DNA from: Paenibacillus albicereus
GTDB lineage: Bacteria > Bacillota > Bacilli > Paenibacillales > Paenibacillaceae
Direction: 5' to 3'
Length of the DNA stretch: 64,000 nucleotides
Assembly (NCBI RefSeq): GCF_012676905.1
Contig: NZ_CP051428.1
Span: 4,957,001 to 5,021,000 of the forward strand
Every line of letters begins with the position of its first letter. Position 1 is the stretch's first letter. A program made the translations under genes and the position numbers. The notes beneath the pieces are model-generated. The model saw only the letters and a program-made list of their open reading frames with translations, did not search any database and had not been told where the DNA came from. Below, in pieces: positions 34,777-42,504 of the stretch.

Positions 34777-35109
34777 TCAGGGAGCGCCCGACGCCTTGAC
34801 AAAATGCAGCGGGCCGACCTTCCTGACATAAAACCCGTTCAAGCTGTTGCCGGTCTGCCGGTCCCTGCCCCGATCGATGCCGTAATAGCGCATGCCTCGG
34901 TAGACAATGTGGGTCTGGCGGATTTCCGCGAGCAGCGCCGCCTGCGGATGAAGCTTCAGCAGCAGGTCGGCGCGGATCGCCAGCTGCGGCGACAGCAGCG
35001 AGCCGAAGCCTGCGGTCAGAACGGCCGCAAGCGCCAGCAGGATCAGCCGGACCGCTCTCCGCTCACGGCGCCCTTCCGCGATCTTTGTCGAATCGGCTGC
35101 GCTCTCCAT
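34777..35109 (-). CDS. Hypothetical single-pass membrane protein
   Basis: The 110-residue protein has a basic N-terminus ('EGRRERRAVR'), one hydrophobic helix ('LILLALAAVLTAGFGSLL', about residues 22-40), and an external part with 'HIVYRGMRYYGIDRGRD' and 'LNGFYVRKVGPLHFVKA'. I do not recognise the family. The GAGGTGGAG site before the ATG and codon use like its neighbours argue that it is real. It lies alone between the HD-GYP gene and the ydjC-like gene on the same strand. Confidence 0.65.
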   Translation of the reverse strand: MESAADSTKIAEGRRERRAVRLILLALAAVLTAGFGSLLSPQLAIRADLLLKLHPQAALLAEIRQTHIVYRGMRYYGIDRGRDRQTGNSLNGFYVRKVGPLHFVKASGAP

Positions 35110-35193
35110 GACCGCTCCACCTCTTTCCTCGCTGGATTAGACGAATTCCATTTTCATAAAATTCCTATCCAGTTCGTAACACTCCGCCCCTTC

Positions 35194-36108
35194 TCACCCC
35201 AGCAGCTTGCCGATGCCCATGAGCGCGCCGATGCGGGAGCGCTTCTGCTCGCGGGCGACGTCGCGGTACGTCGCGAGCCCGACGTCCGCGTCCCGCAGCG
35301 CATAGCGGAAGTCCTCGTCCTGCAGCAGCCGGAACTCCCACACCCGTTTCTCCCAGGAAGGCACAATCCGCTCCATGTCGCGGTCGGACACGGCCGGATG
35401 GACGTACGTCTCCGTGATGCCGTCCGGCAGCTCATAGAGCTTGGCGCACAGCATCCCCTTGAACGAGGCGTACGTCTCTCCCGGCTCTACGTGGTACGGG
35501 TGGCTGACCAGATAATCCGGCAACGGCACGCCGAGCAGATCGGCGAGCAGCACGACCTTGCCGAGCGTCTTCTCCGCGCCAGGGATCGACGCGAGGAAGG
35601 CGTCCTGCTCCCAGATGCGGCGAAACAGGCGGAACGGCAGGCGCCGGGCCGAGCATTCGCGCAGCGTCAGCGGCAGATGGCTGCGCCCGGCCGCGAGGCC
35701 GTACAGGCTCCCCATATGGTTGTCGGCATGGGTGACCTCTACGCCGGCCTCGCGGATCGCGCGGAATTGCGCCTCCATCTCCCGCTTCACGTCGCGGGCC
35801 TCCGCCCGGCGCTCGAACGCCTCCACGTCCGGATGGAGGAAGCCCTCCCCGTCCTGCAGCGAGGCCGCTCCGGTCAGCGGGCTCCAGCGCCAGCCGGGGA
35901 ACTCGCTGGTGAACGTCAAGTGCGCGCCGATGCTGACCTTGCCGCCCTCGCGCCGCGCCCACTGCGCCGCCTCGCGGAACGCCGGAGCGGGAGCCATGAG
36001 CGTCGCCGAGCTGGCGAGTCCTTCCTCCAGCAGGGCGATGATCGCCTCGTTGGCGGCGCGGCACTGGCCGAAGTCGTCACAATTCAGGATGAGCCTGCGG
36101 CTGGTCAT
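35194..36108 (-). CDS. YdjC/ChbG-family carbohydrate deacetylase
   Basis: The 304-residue metal-dependent deacetylase has 'RRLILNCDDFGQCRAANEAI' (metal Asp), 'VSIGAHLTFTSEFPG', 'VEVTHADNHMGSLYGLA' (His ligands) and 'LPDGITETYVHPAVSD'. ChbG removes one acetyl group from chitooligosaccharides; other family members act on related sugars. Its start overlaps the end of the sugar-type MFS transporter by 32 bases. This suggests the pair imports and trims an acetylated saccharide, perhaps a product of chitin breakdown by the LPMO; this link is inference. Confidence 0.85.
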   Translation of the reverse strand: MTSRRLILNCDDFGQCRAANEAIIALLEEGLASSATLMAPAPAFREAAQWARREGGKVSIGAHLTFTSEFPGWRWSPLTGAASLQDGEGFLHPDVEAFERRAEARDVKREMEAQFRAIREAGVEVTHADNHMGSLYGLAAGRSHLPLTLRECSARRLPFRLFRRIWEQDAFLASIPGAEKTLGKVVLLADLLGVPLPDYLVSHPYHVEPGETYASFKGMLCAKLYELPDGITETYVHPAVSDRDMERIVPSWEKRVWEFRLLQDEDFRYALRDADVGLATYRDVAREQKRSRIGALMGIGKLLG

Positions 36109-37456
36109 GCGGTTCCTCCTTTTCTTCCCGATACAACAAGGATATGGCGACGGACAGGGCCAGCAGACCGATCGGCACGAGACTGATGAGCACGCGGAAG
36201 GTCAGCTCGGGATTCGGACCGGGATCCGCGCCGCTGCGGTAGCCGAGCGCGAGGCCGACGATCCAGAACGCCGCCGCGGACAGCAGCCCGCTCGAGCGGG
36301 TGATGAAGCCGCCGACGGCGGTGTAGACGCCCTCGCGCCGGCGCCCCGTGCGCTCGGCGTCGAGATCGATGATGCGGCCGCTGAGCACGGCCGGCGTCAC
36401 GAGGAACCCCGCCAGGCCGAAGCCGATGCAGATGCCGGCGGCGATGCCGCCCCCGAGGCTCTGCGCGAACCAGAGCGGCGCGGCGCTGACGCCGTAGGCG
36501 ATCAGGGCGAGCCGCCAGCTGCGCAGGCCGCCGAGCCGGCGGGCGACGACGTACCAGACGGCGACGAGCGGGATGACGGGCACGAACACCGAGGCGAGCA
36601 GCAGCGACACTTGGCTTTCCGGAATACCGAGCGCGTATTTGGCATAGAACGGAATCATGGAACTGAGCAGCCCGTTCACGGTCTGGGCGAACGAATTCGC
36701 GAGATGGAAGATCCAGAAGTTGCGGTTGGACAGCGTGATGCGGAACGCTTGGAGAAAAGGAAGCGGCGGCTGGAGGCGCGATTCCGGAGGCTCGCGCAGG
36801 CGGCGGAGGAAGGCGAGCATGCAGACGAGAAAGACGGCGGCGTAGACGAAGGACATGCCGCCGAAGCCGAGCCGCTGGAACAGCAGCGGCGTCGCCGCCG
36901 TGCCGATCAGGATGGCGAGCATCTGAAAGCCCTGCTGGACGGCGGACGCCTTGGCCCGGGCCGCGGCGCCGGCGAACAGCTCGGGCAGCAGCGCGCCGTA
37001 GTTGACCCAGAGGACGGAAGAGGCCGTCTCGAACAGGACGAGCGCCGCGAGGAACCAGTAGAACAGCGCGAGGCCGCCCTCGGCGGCCGTCGCGGCGACG
37101 CTCTCCGGCACGGAGAACAGGCCGATGAAGACGGCGGCGAACGCCGGCAGCGCGCCGTACAGCCACGGCTTGCGGCGGCCCCAGCGGCTGCGCGTGCGGT
37201 CGGACGCGTAGCCGAGGAGCGGCTGGTTGACCGCGTCCCAGACGAGGTAGATCGTGCGCGCCAGCGTCGCCAGGCCGAGCCCGAGGCCGAGCTTGTCGAC
37301 ATAGTAGTAGCTGTAGAACGATAGAAACGCCTGGCTCGGCACCATCATCGCCAGCATGCCGAGCCCGTAGGTCCAGCTGGAGTTGATGCCCCGCTCCGGC
37401 TTCGCCTGCTCCATTCCCGGCCGTTGGCCTGGGCCTAGCCGCGGTTCCGTCCGCAT
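36077..37456 (-). CDS. MFS glycoside-cation symporter (GPH-type)
   Basis: The 459-residue transporter has about twelve membrane helices. 'IYLVWDAVNQPLLGYASDRT' and 'RSRWGRRKPWLYGALPAF' form the D-x-x-x-P plus RWGRRKP signature of the glycoside-pentoside-hexuronide group. 'FQMLAILIGTAATPLL' and 'IDLDAERTGRRREGVYTAV' are also typical. The start at 37456 has AAGGAG 8 bases upstream; a second ATG (MEQAKPERG) lies 14 codons on. It is the first gene of a pair with the deacetylase and is transcribed divergently from katA. Confidence 0.85.
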   Translation of the reverse strand: MRTEPRLGPGQRPGMEQAKPERGINSSWTYGLGMLAMMVPSQAFLSFYSYYYVDKLGLGLGLATLARTIYLVWDAVNQPLLGYASDRTRSRWGRRKPWLYGALPAFAAVFIGLFSVPESVAATAAEGGLALFYWFLAALVLFETASSVLWVNYGALLPELFAGAAARAKASAVQQGFQMLAILIGTAATPLLFQRLGFGGMSFVYAAVFLVCMLAFLRRLREPPESRLQPPLPFLQAFRITLSNRNFWIFHLANSFAQTVNGLLSSMIPFYAKYALGIPESQVSLLLASVFVPVIPLVAVWYVVARRLGGLRSWRLALIAYGVSAAPLWFAQSLGGGIAAGICIGFGLAGFLVTPAVLSGRIIDLDAERTGRRREGVYTAVGGFITRSSGLLSAAAFWIVGLALGYRSGADPGPNPELTFRVLISLVPIGLLALSVAISLLYREEKEEPHDQPQAHPEL

Positions 37457-37596
37457 TCCGCTCTCTCCTTCGGACCGGGCGCGCGGCCGCTTGGAGACTC
37501 GGCGCGCCCGGCATGGAATTCGCAATCGGCAGGCGCTGTCGTCGTTGGTCCTTATGGATTCCGCGGCGCGGGTCCAATTCCTTCCTCGGTTCTATT

Positions 37597-37611
37597 TTAT
37601 AATAATTATAA
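37597..37611. promoter_or_regulatory. PerR-type operator
   Basis: TTATAATAATTATAA is an exact match to the Bacillus PerR box (TTATAATnATTATAA). It ends 7 bases before the katA -35 box. Confidence 0.85.
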
Positions 37612-37618
37612 ATAGATA

Positions 37619-37647
37619 TTGACTATCATATAGGAACCATGTAAAGT
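37619..37647 (+). promoter_or_regulatory. Sigma-A type promoter of katA
   Basis: TTGACT (37619-37624) and TAAAGT (37642-37647) are 17 bp apart, just downstream of the PerR box and 57 bases before the ATG. Confidence 0.65.
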
Positions 37648-37703
37648 TGAAAACAAATCTCATTGAAGCCGGATCGACCGGGGAGAAAGGGGAACTCAAT
37701 TCC

Positions 37704-39164
37704 ATGAACCGACTGACGACGAACCAAGGGGTCCCGATCGGGGACAACCAGAACTCCAGAACGGCAGGCCAAAACGGCCCGACGCTGCTTGAGGACTACC
37801 AGCTGCTGGAGAAGCTGGCGCACTTCGACCGCGAGCGGATTCCGGAGCGGGTCGTCCATGCCCGCGGCGCCGGCGCGCACGGCGTGTTCCGCACGGCCGC
37901 CAGCATGAAGCGCTGGACGAAGGCGGCGTTCCTGCAGGAGGCCGGCCTCGAGACGAACGTATTCGTCCGATTCAGCACGGTCATCCACGGCCAGCACTCC
38001 CCGGAGACGCTGCGCGATCCGCGCGGCTTCGCCGTCAAATTCTACACGACCGAGGGCAACTACGACTTCGTCGGCAACAACCTGCCGGTATTCTTCATCC
38101 GCGACGCGATGAAATTCCCGGACATGGTCCACTCCCTCAAGCCCGATCCGAGCACGAACATCCAGCACCCGGACCGCTACTGGGACTTCATGTCGCTGAC
38201 GCCGGAGTCGACCAGCATGCTGCTGCATCTGTTCTCCGACGAGGGCATCCCGGCCAGCTACCGCGAGATGCGCGGCTCCGGCGTCCATGCGTTCAAGTGG
38301 GTGAACGAGCACGGCAACCGCGTCTACACGAAGCTGCGCTGGGTGCCGAAGCAAGGGGTGCGCCATCTGTCGGCGGACGAGGCGAGCGCGATCCAGGCGC
38401 AGGACTTCAACCATGCGACGCGCGACCTGCAGGAAGCGATCAACCGCGGCGAGTTCCCCGAATGGGACCTGTTCGTGCAGATTCTCGATCCGGCCGACCT
38501 CGACTCGTTCGACTTCGATCCGCTCGATCCGACGAAGGACTGGTTCGAGGAGGACATCCCGTACGTGCATGTCGGCACGATGACGCTGGACCGCAATCCG
38601 GACAACGTCTTCGCCGAGACGGAGCAGGTCGGCTTCAATCCGGGCGTCGTCGTGCCGGGCATCGAGCCGTCCGAGGATAAGCTGCTGCAAGGACGCCTCT
38701 TCTCCTACTCCGACACGCAGCGCTACCGCGTCGGCCCGAACTATCTGCAGCTGCCGATCAACTGCCCGTTCGCCCAGGTGAGCAACAACCAGCGCGACGG
38801 CGCGATGCAGCACGGCTCGTTCAGCGGCTCCGTCAACTACGAGCCGTCCCGCCACAAGGACGCTCCCCAGCAGGATCCGGCGTACGTCGAGCCGCACGCA
38901 GCGCTCGCCACCGGCGCGCAGGCCGGACGGCAGAAGATCGCCAAGACGAACGACTTCGGCCAGGCCGGCCAGGTGTGGCGCCGCTACTCGGCGGCCGAGC
39001 AGGACGCGGTCATCCGCAACCTGACCGGCGACCTGTCCCAGGTCGAGTCCAGCACGCAGCTGCGCGCCGTGTGCAACTTCTTCCGCGCCGACGCCGAGCT
39101 CGGCAAGCGCCTGGCCGAAGGGCTGGGCGTCGACCTGACGCCTTACCTGCAGCATATGGGGTAA
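37704..39164 (+). CDS. katA: Monofunctional haem catalase
   Basis: The 486-residue catalase is of the small-subunit clade: 'PIGDNQNSRTAGQNGPTLLE', 'RERIPERVVHARGAGAHGVF' with the catalytic His, 'VRFSTVIHGQHSPETLRDPR', 'YDFVGNNLPVFFIRDA' with the distal Asn, and the haem-ligand block 'GRLFSYSDTQRYRVGPNYLQ' with its Tyr. It converts hydrogen peroxide to water and oxygen in the cytoplasm. The start is set by family alignment at MNRLTTNQG; a longer TTG frame begins at 37647, inside the -10 box. The perfect PerR box upstream predicts peroxide induction. Confidence 0.95.
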   Translation: MNRLTTNQGVPIGDNQNSRTAGQNGPTLLEDYQLLEKLAHFDRERIPERVVHARGAGAHGVFRTAASMKRWTKAAFLQEAGLETNVFVRFSTVIHGQHSPETLRDPRGFAVKFYTTEGNYDFVGNNLPVFFIRDAMKFPDMVHSLKPDPSTNIQHPDRYWDFMSLTPESTSMLLHLFSDEGIPASYREMRGSGVHAFKWVNEHGNRVYTKLRWVPKQGVRHLSADEASAIQAQDFNHATRDLQEAINRGEFPEWDLFVQILDPADLDSFDFDPLDPTKDWFEEDIPYVHVGTMTLDRNPDNVFAETEQVGFNPGVVVPGIEPSEDKLLQGRLFSYSDTQRYRVGPNYLQLPINCPFAQVSNNQRDGAMQHGSFSGSVNYEPSRHKDAPQQDPAYVEPHAALATGAQAGRQKIAKTNDFGQAGQVWRRYSAAEQDAVIRNLTGDLSQVESSTQLRAVCNFFRADAELGKRLAEGLGVDLTPYLQHMG

Positions 39165-39329
39165 AGCGGAGGGCAAGACAGGACGGGGCAGGCCCGCAGC
39201 ATGGACTGAACTTGAGCGGCCGGCGGGACGCTTCAGGCCTGTATAAGCGTTGAGCGCCCCGCTTGCCCGCTTCCCATCGACGCTCCCGTCCGGATCGGCC
39301 GCCGCCCGGCCGCCCGGCGTTTCCATATT

Positions 39330-39384
39330 GCCGCCCCCCGGGGTGCTCCTTTCGCGGAGCACCCTGGGGGGGCGGCTTATTTTC
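39330..39384 (+). terminator. Terminator of katA
   Basis: A stem of about 20 bp (GCCGCCCCCCGGGGTGCTCC against its near-perfect complement) has a 6-base loop and is followed by TTATTTTC. It lies 165 bases after the stop codon; nothing else is seen in between. Confidence 0.85.
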
Positions 39385-39461
39385 TGAAACCAAAGGACAT
39401 GCTTAGTCGTATAAAGATGCAACTATGTCCGCCGACGGACGCCCTTCGAAAGGATGGTTTT

Positions 39462-40076
39462 GTGGAAGCCTGGATTACCGAGATCATGGACCGCTTCGGC
39501 TATTTCGGCGTCGGATTCCTGATCGCCATCGAAAATCTTTTCCCGCCTATTCCGTCCGAGGTCATCCTGACCTTCGGCGGCTTCATGACCGCCAAGACGA
39601 GCATGACCGTGGTCGGCGTCATCATCGCCGCCACGCTCGGCTCCGTCATAGGAGCCGTCATCCTGTACTTCATCGGCGCCTGGCTGCATGCGGACCGCCT
39701 GGAGCGGATCGTCGGCCGCTGGGGCCATCTGCTGCGCCTCAAGCCGGAGGACGTCCGCAAGGCCGACGCCTGGTTCGACCGCTACGGCCCGTGGGCCGTG
39801 CTGCTGTGCCGGCTCGTGCCGCTCGTGCGCAGCCTCATCTCCCTCCCGGCGGGCATGTCCGGCATGAGCTTTCCGCTGTTTCTGACGCTGACGACGATCG
39901 GCTCGCTCATCTGGAACACCGTGCTCGTCACCGTCGGCGCCTCCGTCGGCGAATCGTGGGAATCGATCGTCGCCTATATGGACGTCTACTCCAACATCGT
40001 CTATGCGCTGCTGGCGCTCGGCCTGCTGGGCGGCGCGTTCTGGTTCTTCCGCAGCCGGCGCAAGGCTGGGCGCTGA
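39462..40076 (+). CDS. DedA-family membrane protein
   Basis: The 204-residue protein carries the DedA (SNARE-associated) pattern: 'ENLFPPIPSEVILTFGGFM', 'LGSVIGAVILYFIGAWLHAD', and the conserved 'FDRYGPWAVLLCRLVPLVRS' plus 'LISLPAGMSGMSFPLFL'. It has re-entrant and transmembrane segments. Family members are implicated in undecaprenyl-phosphate or phospholipid flipping and membrane homeostasis. The best start is a GTG at 39462 with AAGGA 8 bases upstream; the frame is open back to 39399 without a good site. Confidence 0.85.
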   Translation: MEAWITEIMDRFGYFGVGFLIAIENLFPPIPSEVILTFGGFMTAKTSMTVVGVIIAATLGSVIGAVILYFIGAWLHADRLERIVGRWGHLLRLKPEDVRKADAWFDRYGPWAVLLCRLVPLVRSLISLPAGMSGMSFPLFLTLTTIGSLIWNTVLVTVGASVGESWESIVAYMDVYSNIVYALLALGLLGGAFWFFRSRRKAGR

Positions 40077-40159
40077 AGGCGGCAGGCGAGTCGCTGAACC
40101 GACGGCCGAGATGCCCAGACCCGCACCGATCGCCGTCAAGACCGCAGGCCGCCATGCCC

Positions 40160-40198
40160 AAAGCCCCGCTCCCGGATGTATCCAGGGCGGGGCTTTTT
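40160..40198. terminator. Bidirectional terminator between dedA-like and Rieske genes
   Basis: AAAGCCCCGC pairs with GCGGGGCTTT, with T-runs on both strands. It serves convergent genes. Confidence 0.88.
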
Positions 40199-40202
40199 CG
40201 CT

Positions 40203-41177
40203 TTATTCCGTGCCGATCGTCACGCCGAGCTCCTTCAGCATGCGGCGATAGGCGATCGCGACGCGGTCGGAGCGCAGATGCAGCTCGGCCTGCAGATCGA
40301 GCGGCAGCAGCTCGGGCTTCTGCGCCTCGACGATGACCTTGTCCTGAGCGAGCAGCGTGTTCTGGAAGTCGATGAACACCTGCTCCGGCACGTCCGGCGA
40401 ATAATTGCGCAGCTGCAGCATGAAGGCCGTGCAGGCCGTCTCCGCCTCCGGCAAGACGATGAGGAACAGGTGGAATTCCTCGTCCGAGCCGCTGCTGCGC
40501 TTGACGAGCTTGACGCAGGTCGGGCTGAAAATCTCGTACACGTACCGGCTCTCCACGCCGATCCCCCGTCCGTCCGGGTCGGGCTGGTAAACGATGATCT
40601 CGTCCGTGCATAGCGCGCCCTCGCGGCGCCGCACGCCGTAGTCGTTGATTTCCGCATGCCGGCTGTCGCCCAGCAGCCCTTCGTGGACGAACATCAGATG
40701 CGACACGTCGAGGAAGTTCTCGACGACGCGCGGCGCGGCGGCCCGCACCGGGTACGGCCCCATCCAGACCGGGATGAGCCCTGGGTCGACCTTTCCTTGC
40801 AGCGGCAGCGCCTCCGGCTCGGACTCGCCGAAGCACACCCAGACGAAGCCGTGCTCCTCCCGGCAGCGGAACGCCTCGGCCCGCGCCTTGGCCGGAATCG
40901 GCCGGCGCGGCGGCAGCGACGGGATGCAGACGCATGCTCCTGCGCCGTCATAGCGCCATCCATGATACGCGCATACCCGCTCGACCTTGCCGAGCGACAG
41001 CGGCACGCCGCGATGGATGCACAGGTCCTTCAGCGCATGCACGCCGCTGCCGCTGCCGCTGCGGAACAGGACGAGCTTCTCTCCCAGCACCGTGACCGGA
41101 TAGGGACGGTCCGTCACGTCGCGCGCGAGCGCGGCCGGATGCCAGCAAGCCGTCAAAGCGGGATCTTCCAGCCTCAT
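40203..41177 (-). CDS. Rieske non-haem iron oxygenase, terminal component
   Basis: The 324-residue protein has a Rieske 2Fe-2S domain with C-x-H ('DLCIHRGVPLSLG') and C-x-x-H ('VCAYHGWRYDG'). A catalytic domain follows, whose mononuclear iron ligands fit 'VVENFLDVSHLMFVHEGLLG' (D-x2-H-x4-H). The length and motifs are close to single-component-type oxygenases of the pheophorbide a oxygenase, vanillate and stachydrine demethylase group. It would hydroxylate or demethylate a small molecule using electrons from a separate reductase. No reductase or ferredoxin lies nearby. It follows the binding lipoprotein gene by 27 bases. Confidence 0.85.
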   Translation of the reverse strand: MRLEDPALTACWHPAALARDVTDRPYPVTVLGEKLVLFRSGSGSGVHALKDLCIHRGVPLSLGKVERVCAYHGWRYDGAGACVCIPSLPPRRPIPAKARAEAFRCREEHGFVWVCFGESEPEALPLQGKVDPGLIPVWMGPYPVRAAAPRVVENFLDVSHLMFVHEGLLGDSRHAEINDYGVRRREGALCTDEIIVYQPDPDGRGIGVESRYVYEIFSPTCVKLVKRSSGSDEEFHLFLIVLPEAETACTAFMLQLRNYSPDVPEQVFIDFQNTLLAQDKVIVEAQKPELLPLDLQAELHLRSDRVAIAYRRMLKELGVTIGTE

Positions 41178-41204
41178 TCAACCTCTCTCCTTCCGCCTCC
41201 GCGC

Positions 41205-42383
41205 CTACTGCGGGATCGTTCCCTCGATGCCTTCGACGAACCAGGCCATGCCCAGAATGTCCTCCACCGTCATCGCGCCGCCCTCCGGCACCCGCTCCGC
41301 ACCGCTCTGATCGCGGATCGGACCGGCGAACACGTCGAAGCTTCCTTTCAGAATCGCCTGCTTCTTCTCCTCCACCAGCGCCTGCACCTCCTCCGGCACG
41401 TTCTTGCCGAACGGAGCGATGTCGGTGATGCCGTCGGCCATCGAGCCGAAGTCGCTTCCGCTCTGCCAGGTGCCGTCGATGACCGCCTTCACCTGCTCCA
41501 CGTAGTACGGCCCCCAGCGCCAGACCGGGTTGGAAATGTACGTCTCGGGCGCATAGCGGCCCATGTCGGAATCGTTGCCGATGCCCCAGACGCCGCGCTC
41601 GGCGGCCGCCTGGATGCTGGCCGGAGAGTCCTGGTAGGCCGCCAATACGTCGACGCCCTTGTCGAGCAGACTGACCGCCGCCTGCCGCTCCGTCGCCGGG
41701 TCATACCAAGTATTGCTCCAGACGACGGACACCTTCGCTTCCGGATTCACGCTTCGGACCCCGAGCGCGAAGGCATTGATCGTATAGATGACCTCGGGGA
41801 TCGGATAGGCGCCGACGTAGCCGAGATGGCCGTTTTTCGTCATCTTGCCGGCCGCCATGCCGACCAGATACGCGCTCTGGTACTCCTGGCCGAGATAGGT
41901 GCCGAGGTTGTCCGCCGTCTTGTAGCCGCTCGCGTGCATGAACTTGACGTCGGGGTGGCGCTTCGCCACGCTGACCATCGCGTCCATGTAGCCGAAGCTC
42001 GTGCCGAATATGACGTCGTGGTTCTGGGCGAGCTCCTCGAAGACGCGCTCGGCGTCCGCTCCCTCGGGCACGTTTTCCACCGTCGTCGCCTGGATGCCGA
42101 GCTCCTTTTCCATGAGGAGCCGCCCCTGGTCATGCTCGTACGTCCAGCCCCCGTCCCCCGGCACGCCGAGGTAGACGAACGCGACGCGCGGCTTGGCGAT
42201 GCCTTCGCCGCCCGGCGCGGGCGACGCGCTCCCCGCCGGGCTCGCGCCGGCAGAGGGCGAAGGCTGCTCGCCCTCGTTGCCCGCTCCGCCCCCGCTCGAG
42301 CACGCTCCCAGCGCAAGCGCCAGCAGAAACGCGAGCAGGCTTGCCGTTCCGACGTAACCCTGTCTGTTCCTTCTTTTCCCCAT
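41205..42383 (-). CDS. BMP/Med-family substrate-binding lipoprotein
   Basis: The 392-residue protein has a type II signal peptide with lipobox 'LALGAC' (Cys28), a Ser/Gly/Pro-rich linker, then a BMP-family periplasmic-binding fold: 'PRVAFVYLGVPGDGGWTYEH', 'HDVIFGTSFGYMDAMVSVAK', 'GMAAGKMTKNGHLGYVGAYP' and 'VVWSNTWYDPATERQAAVSL'. BMP proteins deliver nucleosides and similar compounds to ABC importers. No permease or ATPase gene is adjacent, so it either borrows a distant transporter or acts as a sensor. A near-consensus promoter lies upstream, and the Rieske gene follows. Confidence 0.87.
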   Translation of the reverse strand: MGKRRNRQGYVGTASLLAFLLALALGACSSGGGAGNEGEQPSPSAGASPAGSASPAPGGEGIAKPRVAFVYLGVPGDGGWTYEHDQGRLLMEKELGIQATTVENVPEGADAERVFEELAQNHDVIFGTSFGYMDAMVSVAKRHPDVKFMHASGYKTADNLGTYLGQEYQSAYLVGMAAGKMTKNGHLGYVGAYPIPEVIYTINAFALGVRSVNPEAKVSVVWSNTWYDPATERQAAVSLLDKGVDVLAAYQDSPASIQAAAERGVWGIGNDSDMGRYAPETYISNPVWRWGPYYVEQVKAVIDGTWQSGSDFGSMADGITDIAPFGKNVPEEVQALVEEKKQAILKGSFDVFAGPIRDQSGAERVPEGGAMTVEDILGMAWFVEGIEGTIPQ

Positions 42384-42416
42384 TGCGCCCTTCCCCCCTG
42401 ACTGCTTCTTGCCGAG

Positions 42417-42445
42417 AGTATAGGAAGAAGGAAGGTATATGTCAA
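42417..42445 (-). promoter_or_regulatory. Strong sigma-A type promoter for the BMP-Rieske pair
   Basis: On the minus strand, TTGACA (42445-42440) and TATACT (42422-42417) are 17 bp apart, 34 bases before the lipoprotein ATG. Confidence 0.85.
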
Positions 42446-42464
42446 TATAACTTACATAAAATGA

Positions 42465-42493
42465 CGAAAAAAACGCAGGTCTGGGGACCTGCG
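42465..42493 (-). terminator. Terminator of the AraC-type regulator gene
   Basis: CGCAGGTC pairs with GACCTGCG, followed on the minus strand by TTTTTTTCG. Confidence 0.85.
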
Positions 42494-42504
42494 CTGATTT
42501 TGTG

